From: Serratia ficaria
Lineage (GTDB): Bacteria > Pseudomonadota > Gammaproteobacteria > Enterobacterales > Enterobacteriaceae
Assembly: GCF_900187015.1 (NCBI RefSeq)
Contig: NZ_LT906479.1
Coordinates: 1,798,001-1,862,000 of the forward strand
Length of the DNA stretch: 64,000 nt
Reading direction: 5' to 3'
The notes beneath the pieces were generated by a model that was not told where the DNA came from, did not search any database, and saw only the letters and a program-made list of their open reading frames with translations. This document shows, piece after piece, positions 59,606 to 64,000 of this stretch. Within the stretch, counting starts at the first letter, position 1. Each line of letters begins with the position of its first letter. The translations under genes and the position numbers were made by a program.

Positions 59606-59788
59606 ATGGACCACCGTTTACTCGAAATCGTTGCCTGCCCAGTCTGCAACGGTAAGCTCTATTTCAATAAAGAAAACCAGGAACTGGTCTGCAAAGTGGA
59701 TGGCCTGGCCTATCCGCTGCGCGACGGCATTCCGGTATTGTTGGAGAACGAAGCGCGCGCGCTGTCAGTGGATGAGAAACACGCATGA
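59606..59788 (+). CDS. ycaR: YcaR, Trm112-like zinc-ribbon protein
   Basis: A 60-residue Trm112/UPF0434 protein: [18 protein letters not shown] with the CPVC zinc pair, and a further Cys in [20 protein letters not shown]. It is likely a small partner or stabiliser of methyltransferases, function unproven in bacteria. ATG 59606 follows GGAGG. Its stop overlaps the kdsB ATG (ATGA), so the two are coupled, as in E. coli. Confidence 0.95.
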   Translation: MDHRLLEIVACPVCNGKLYFNKENQELVCKVDGLAYPLRDGIPVLLENEARALSVDEKHA

Positions 59789-60534
59789 GTTTCATCGCTA
59801 TTATTCCAGCTCGTTACGCGTCGACCCGTTTACCGGGTAAACCGCTGGCCGACATCCACGGCAAGCCGATGGTGGTGCACGTGATGGAGCGCGCACGCGA
59901 ATCCGGCGCCAGCCGCGTGATCGTGGCGACCGACCACCCGGACGTCGCCAAAGCGGTGGAAGCCGCGGGCGGTGAAGTGTGCATGACCAGCCCGGATCAC
60001 CATTCCGGCACCGAGCGCCTGGCGGAAGTCATTGAACATTACGGTTTCGCCGATGACCAAATCATCGTTAACCTGCAGGGCGACGAACCGATGATCCCAC
60101 CGGTGATCGTGCGTCAGGTGGCGGAGAACCTGGCCGGCAGCAGCGCCGGCATGGCGACGCTGGCGGTGCCGATCGACAGCGCGGAAGAAGCGTTCAATCC
60201 GAATGCGGTTAAAGTGGTGATGGACGCCCAGGGTTACGCGCTGTATTTCTCGCGCGCCACCATACCCTGGGATCGCGAGCGTTTCGCCAAATCGCAAGAG
60301 ACCGTCGGCGACAGCCTGCTGCGCCACATCGGCATTTACGCCTACCGCGCCGGCTTCGTACGCCGTTACGTCAGCTGGGAGCCGAGCCGGCTGGAACAGA
60401 TCGAGCTGTTGGAACAGCTGCGGGTGCTGTGGTACGGCGAGAAGATCCACGTAGCGGTCGCCAAGGCGATCCCGACCGTGGGTGTCGATACGCCGGAAGA
60501 TCTGCAGCGCGTGCGCGACAGCATCAAACCTTGA
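59785..60534 (+). CDS. kdsB: CMP-Kdo synthetase
   Basis: A 249-residue cytidylyltransferase that activates Kdo with CTP for the LPS inner core. Motifs are [22 protein letters not shown] at the start (nucleotide binding), [23 protein letters not shown]. Same length class as E. coli KdsB (248). It follows ycaR by overlap and precedes a GC hairpin. Confidence 0.97.
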   Translation: MSFIAIIPARYASTRLPGKPLADIHGKPMVVHVMERARESGASRVIVATDHPDVAKAVEAAGGEVCMTSPDHHSGTERLAEVIEHYGFADDQIIVNLQGDEPMIPPVIVRQVAENLAGSSAGMATLAVPIDSAEEAFNPNAVKVVMDAQGYALYFSRATIPWDRERFAKSQETVGDSLLRHIGIYAYRAGFVRRYVSWEPSRLEQIELLEQLRVLWYGEKIHVAVAKAIPTVGVDTPEDLQRVRDSIKP

Positions 60535-60547
60535 GCCTTTGATTGAC

Positions 60548-60575
60548 CGCCGGCGCGTCACGCAGCGCGCCGGCG
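60548..60575 (+). terminator. kdsB downstream hairpin
   Basis: CGCCGGCGCG (60548-60557) pairs perfectly with CGCGCCGGCG (60566-60575), loop 8 nt. There is no T-run, so it is only a probable terminator. Confidence 0.6.
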
Positions 60576-60680
60576 AAATGCCCCTGCCTGATCCCCGTTT
60601 TGTTGATCTGCGTTGAAGTATTTTTCCGCTCACCGTTCGATGATGTTACGCGTCCCCTTTTAACCTGAGGTTATGGCCTT

Positions 60681-61577
60681 ATGGAGCAGTTACGCGCTGA
60701 ACTGAGCATCGTGCTGGGTGAGTCGATCAGCCGGTTGGAACGGATTAGCGAGCAGCCTTACGCGCACATGTACTCGCTGTACGATCGGCAGGGCAACGCT
60801 ATCCCCCTGATGGCGAAAAGCTTTGTCTGCCAGGGCATCGCCCAGCAGGAGGCCTATAAGCTGTCGATGCTGGCGCGCGAAGGGGATATCCGTTTGCCGA
60901 CGGTCTATGGCGTGGTCTACACCCACCAGGCGCCCTATAAAGAAATTCTGCTGATTGAGCGGCTGCGCGGCGTATCGGCCGAAGCGCCGACGCGCACGCC
61001 GGATCGCTGGCAGATGCTGATGGAACAGATCGTCGACGGGATATTGACCTGGCACCGCATCGACAGCCACGGCAGCGTCGGCAGCGTCGACAGCACCCAG
61101 GAAAATGACTGGTTCTGCTGGTACCAGCAGCGGGTCGAAGTGCTGTGGTCGACGATCGTCAATCTTCACACTCCGCAGTTGACCATGGCCGATCGCCGTT
61201 TGCTGTACCGCACCCGCGAATCGTTGACCCATTTCTTTATCGGTTTTGACGATCCCTGCGTGCTGGTGCACGGCAACCTGTCGTTGCGCAGCATGTTGAA
61301 GGATGCCAAAAGCGATCAGCTGTTGGCGATGCTCAATCCCGGCATGGTGCTGTGGGCGCCGCGCGAATACGATCTGTTCCGGCTGTGCGAGCCGGGAATG
61401 CCGAACCAGCTGCTGTTCCATTATCTGCAGCGCGCGCCGGTGGCGGAGTCCTTCCTGGCGCGGCGCTGGCTGTATGTGGTGTGGGAGGCGGTGGGGCGCC
61501 TGATTCATACCGGCAAGCTGGAGCGGCAGCCGTTTGATTATGCGTCGCGGCAGCTGTTGCCCTGGCTGGCCGGCTGA
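60681..61577 (+). CDS. ycbJ: YcbJ, aminoglycoside-phosphotransferase-fold protein, probably catalytically altered
   Basis: A 298-residue protein with the APH/protein-kinase-like fold. The region that should carry the catalytic HGDxxxxN motif reads LVHGNLSLRSML (about residues 198-209): the base Asp is replaced by Asn, as in E. coli YcbJ. LLIERLRGVSAEAP and EAVGRLIHTGKLERQ are other conserved blocks. No function is known. It lies between kdsB and elyC as in E. coli. Confidence 0.9.
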   Translation: MEQLRAELSIVLGESISRLERISEQPYAHMYSLYDRQGNAIPLMAKSFVCQGIAQQEAYKLSMLAREGDIRLPTVYGVVYTHQAPYKEILLIERLRGVSAEAPTRTPDRWQMLMEQIVDGILTWHRIDSHGSVGSVDSTQENDWFCWYQQRVEVLWSTIVNLHTPQLTMADRRLLYRTRESLTHFFIGFDDPCVLVHGNLSLRSMLKDAKSDQLLAMLNPGMVLWAPREYDLFRLCEPGMPNQLLFHYLQRAPVAESFLARRWLYVVWEAVGRLIHTGKLERQPFDYASRQLLPWLAG

Positions 61578-61582
61578 GTCCG

Positions 61583-62356
61583 CTAATCGGCGCCGGTTTC
61601 GCCGGCGCCTTTCAGGCGCTGCCACAGGCTGCCCAGCGTTTCATACCATGCGCGTTCGCTGTGGCCGAGGAACATCGAGGACGGCATGATGCGGTCCCAG
61701 ATATTCAGCGGCGAGGCGATCGCCAACTGATTGGCCGGCGCGGGAATAGGGTGCAGCCCCTTGGCGACGAAGAAGCGCATCGCCCGCGGCATATGGTTGG
61801 CCGACGTCACTAAAATGAACGGCTGCGCGCCGACCAGCGCCGCCACTTGTCCGGCTTCCTGTTCGGTATCCAGCGGGCGATCCAGGATCACGATGTCCTG
61901 CGCCGGCACGCCCAGGCTTTCCGCCACGCGCGCGGCGGTGGCGGCGTTGCTGAGCGTATTCGCGCCGCGGGCGCCGGTAAACACCATTTTGGCGCCCGGA
62001 TGCGCGAGATAGAGCCTGACTCCTTCGGTTACCCGCGGCAGGCTGTTGCCGATCAGGTTCGAACTCGGCGCCCAGTCCGGGTTGTAGGTATAACCGCCCC
62101 CCAGCACCACGATAAAGTCGACCGGGTCATTGCCGCGATAGGTCCGGTATTCGGATTCGATCGGCCGCAGCAGCCGATCGGCCACCGGCTGCAGGCTGAA
62201 AAGCAGCAAAAACAGCCAACTCAACGTTAAAATCGTCTTGCCGCTTCTTTGCCAGCGGGTAAACCACAGCAGCAGCAACGCCAACCCCATCAACAGCATC
62301 AGGGCGGGTAACGGCATTAACAGGGCGCCGATGAACTTTTTCAGGTTGAACAGCAT
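61583..62356 (-). CDS. elyC: ElyC (YcbC), envelope biogenesis factor, DUF218 protein
   Basis: A 257-residue inner-membrane protein with two N-terminal membrane helices (about 10-30 and 39-60) and a periplasmic DUF218 domain (VDFIVVLGGGYTYNPDW, VTEGVRLYL, TSANHMPRAMRFF). E. coli ElyC is needed for peptidoglycan synthesis at low temperature, affecting the undecaprenyl-phosphate carrier. It converges with ycbJ; a GC stem-loop (61589-61609) in its last codons can terminate ycbJ. It diverges from cmoM. Confidence 0.94.
   Translation of the reverse strand: MLFNLKKFIGALLMPLPALMLLMGLALLLLWFTRWQRSGKTILTLSWLFLLLFSLQPVADRLLRPIESEYRTYRGNDPVDFIVVLGGGYTYNPDWAPSSNLIGNSLPRVTEGVRLYLAHPGAKMVFTGARGANTLSNAATAARVAESLGVPAQDIVILDRPLDTEQEAGQVAALVGAQPFILVTSANHMPRAMRFFVAKGLHPIPAPANQLAIASPLNIWDRIMPSSMFLGHSERAWYETLGSLWQRLKGAGETGAD
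61589..61613 (+). terminator. ycbJ terminator inside the elyC 3-prime end
   Basis: GGCGCCGG-TTTCG-CCGGCGCC followed by TTTC, 11 bp past ycbJ. The stem falls within the last elyC codons on the other strand. Confidence 0.6.
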
Positions 62357-62507
62357 CGGAAATCAGATCCTTTTGGGTGAAAAAACGGCATCCGGGCATA
62401 AACAGGCCGCAAGAAGATACATTCTAAGCCAGTCTGTGCCAAAATAGCAGGTTTGAATGGGCTGGCGCTTTGCCCCCAGCAGGATAAGATCAGCGGAGCC
62501 GTAGTCC

Positions 62508-63293
62508 ATGCAGGATCGCAATTTTGACGATATTGCTGAAAAGTTTGCGCGTAACATTTACGGCACCACCAAAGGGAAGATCCGTCAGGCCGTGGTTTGG
62601 CAGGATCTGACCGCGTTGCTGGCGCAGTTGCCGCAGCGCCCGCTGCGCATTCTGGATGCCGGCGGCGGCGAAGGCCATATGGCCTGCCAACTGGCAGAAT
62701 TAGGACATCAGGTGTTGTTGTGCGATCTTTCTGGTGAGATGATCCAACGCGCCTCGCAGCTGGCCGAGCAGAAAGGTGTGAGCCAGAACATGCAATTCAT
62801 ACAAAGTTCGGCGCAGGATATCGCTCAACATTTGGAACAGCCGGTCGATCTGATATTGTTTCATGCAGTGCTTGAATGGATCGCCGAACCCGAAGCCGCG
62901 CTCCAGGCGTTATTCGACAGTCTGCTGCCGGGGGGCGCGCTGTCGCTGATGTTCTTTAACGCCAATGGCCTCTTGATGCGCAACGTGGTGTTGGGTAATT
63001 TCCAACTGGTGGATCCCGAGGTCAGAAGGCGCAGAAAACGTTCACTGTCGCCGCAGTATCCGCACAGTCCGCCGCAGGTGTACGGCTGGCTGGAGCGAAT
63101 GGGCATGCGCATCGGCGGGAAAACCGGCGTGCGGGTGTTCCATGATTATCTGCAGAGCAGGCAGCTGCAGACACAAAAATTTGAAGAGTTATTGGCGCTT
63201 GAACAGCACTACTGCCGGCAGGAGCCGTACGTGAGTTTGGGGCGCTATATTCACGTCATGGCGCATAAACCAAACCTGAAGGACGAACTATGA
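62508..63293 (+). CDS. cmoM: CmoM (SmtA), tRNA uridine-34 carboxymethoxy methyltransferase
   Basis: A 261-residue class I SAM methyltransferase that methylates 5-carboxymethoxyuridine at tRNA position 34. SAM motif I is [19 protein letters not shown] (about 48-66), followed by [11 protein letters not shown] and [14 protein letters not shown] 62508 begins [26 protein letters not shown] as in E. coli. Its stop overlaps the mukF start (ATGA), the usual cmoM-mukFEB operon start. Confidence 0.96.
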   Translation: MQDRNFDDIAEKFARNIYGTTKGKIRQAVVWQDLTALLAQLPQRPLRILDAGGGEGHMACQLAELGHQVLLCDLSGEMIQRASQLAEQKGVSQNMQFIQSSAQDIAQHLEQPVDLILFHAVLEWIAEPEAALQALFDSLLPGGALSLMFFNANGLLMRNVVLGNFQLVDPEVRRRRKRSLSPQYPHSPPQVYGWLERMGMRIGGKTGVRVFHDYLQSRQLQTQKFEELLALEQHYCRQEPYVSLGRYIHVMAHKPNLKDEL

Positions 63294-64000
63294 GTGAATT
63301 TTCCCAGACAGTACCCGAACTGGTCGCCTGGGCACGGAAAAATGATTTCTCTATTTCGCTCCCTACGGAGCGTCTCGCATTTCTGCTCGCTATCGCCACC
63401 CTGAACGGCGAGCGGCTGGACGGCGAGATGAGCGAAGGTGAGCTGGTTGATGCATTTCGCCATGTCAGCAAAGGTTTCGAACAGACGCATGAAACGGTCG
63501 CCATCCGCGCCAACAATGCGATCAACGACATGGTGCGCCAGCGCCTGTTGAACCGCTTTACCAGCGAACTGGCGGACGGCAACGCGATCTACCGTCTGAC
63601 GCCGCTGGGTATCGGCATTACCGATTACTATATTCGCCAGCGCGAATTTTCCACGCTGCGGCTGTCGATGCAGCTGTCGATCGTGGCGCAGGAGCTGAAG
63701 CGCGCCGCCGACGCCGCCGAAGAGGGCGGGGATGATTTCCATTGGCACCGCAACGTGTTTGCGCCGTTGAAATATTCGGTGGCCGAGATCTTCGACAGCA
63801 TCGACATGACCCAACGGGTGATGGACGAACAGCAGCAGGGCGTGAAGGACGACATCGCGGCGCTGCTGAACCAGGACTGGCGCGCGGCGATCTCCAGCTG
63901 TGAGATGCTGCTGTCTGAAACCTCCGGCACCCTGCGCGAGCTGCAGGATACGCTGGAAGCGGCGGGCGACAAGCTGCAGGCCAACCTGCTGCGCATTCAG
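63290..64000 (+). CDS. mukF: MukF, kleisin of the MukBEF condensin (partial, C-terminus off window)
   Basis: The first 237 residues of MukF are present, intact to the window edge. They contain the N-terminal winged-helix dimerisation domain ([34 protein letters not shown], about 1-115) and the start of the helical region ([31 protein letters not shown]). MukF links MukE and MukB for chromosome compaction. It starts within the cmoM stop (ATGA); mukE and mukB are expected beyond the window. Confidence 0.97.
   Translation, partial: MSEFSQTVPELVAWARKNDFSISLPTERLAFLLAIATLNGERLDGEMSEGELVDAFRHVSKGFEQTHETVAIRANNAINDMVRQRLLNRFTSELADGNAIYRLTPLGIGITDYYIRQREFSTLRLSMQLSIVAQELKRAADAAEEGGDDFHWHRNVFAPLKYSVAEIFDSIDMTQRVMDEQQQGVKDDIAALLNQDWRAAISSCEMLLSETSGTLRELQDTLEAAGDKLQANLLRIQ

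Overview
The window is a chromosomal segment of a gamma-proteobacterium of the order Enterobacterales, most likely Serratia (S. marcescens-like). This rests on GC-rich coding sequence with strong third-position GC bias, proteins closely matching Escherichia coli proteins recalled from memory, and a gene order following the E. coli ybjT-to-mukF segment with characteristic gains and losses. The genus is an inference; no database search was run. No CRISPR array, insertion sequence, prophage, rRNA or tRNA gene was seen.

Layout. 1-8.5 kb: ybjT (cut by the left edge), a DUF1294 membrane protein, then a three-gene amino-sugar module (RpiR-family regulator diverging from a one-piece PTS EIICB and NanE epimerase), followed by ltaE, poxB and hcr. 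8.5-17.4 kb: hcp (probable FNR and NsrR sites), the lysine exporter lysO, the OLD-type nuclease ybjD, ybjX and the macAB efflux operon. 17.4-21.9 kb: protein quality control and translation start: cspD, clpS-clpA, infA, aat, with an unexplained nested hairpin between clpA and infA. 21.9-27.8 kb: cydDC (attenuator-like terminator in the leader), trxB and lrp. 27.9-36.4 kb: ftsK (LexA box), lolA, rarA, serS, ycaD. 36.5-42.9 kb: anaerobic formate block focA-pflB, pflA, then ycaO. 43-50 kb: periplasmic asparaginase ansB, serC-aroA, cmk-rpsA-ihfB. 50-55.4 kb: comEC (no ordinary start codon), msbA-lpxK. 55.4-58 kb: a 2-oxoadipate dioxygenase (HglS/YdcJ family) and two tandem cold-shock genes, absent from this place in E. 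coli. 58-64 kb: ycaQ, ycaR-kdsB behind a consensus CRP site, ycbJ, elyC, cmoM and the start of mukF.

How the genes fit together. Much of the window is envelope and central-metabolism housekeeping: lipid A export and synthesis (msbA, lpxK, kdsB), lipoprotein transport (lolA), envelope maintenance (elyC), aromatic and serine synthesis (serC, aroA), and a translation cluster (cmk, rpsA, ihfB, infA, serS). A second theme is low oxygen and redox: hcp-hcr, poxB, cydDC, trxB, focA-pflB-pflA and possibly ansB. The accessory content is modest. The most distinctive parts are the ManNAc-type PTS/NanE module, the HglS-type gene, the tandem csp pair, the non-canonical comEC start, and several structured or palindromic intergenic elements (clpA-infA, cydD leader, rpsA leader, ycaQ-ycaR).
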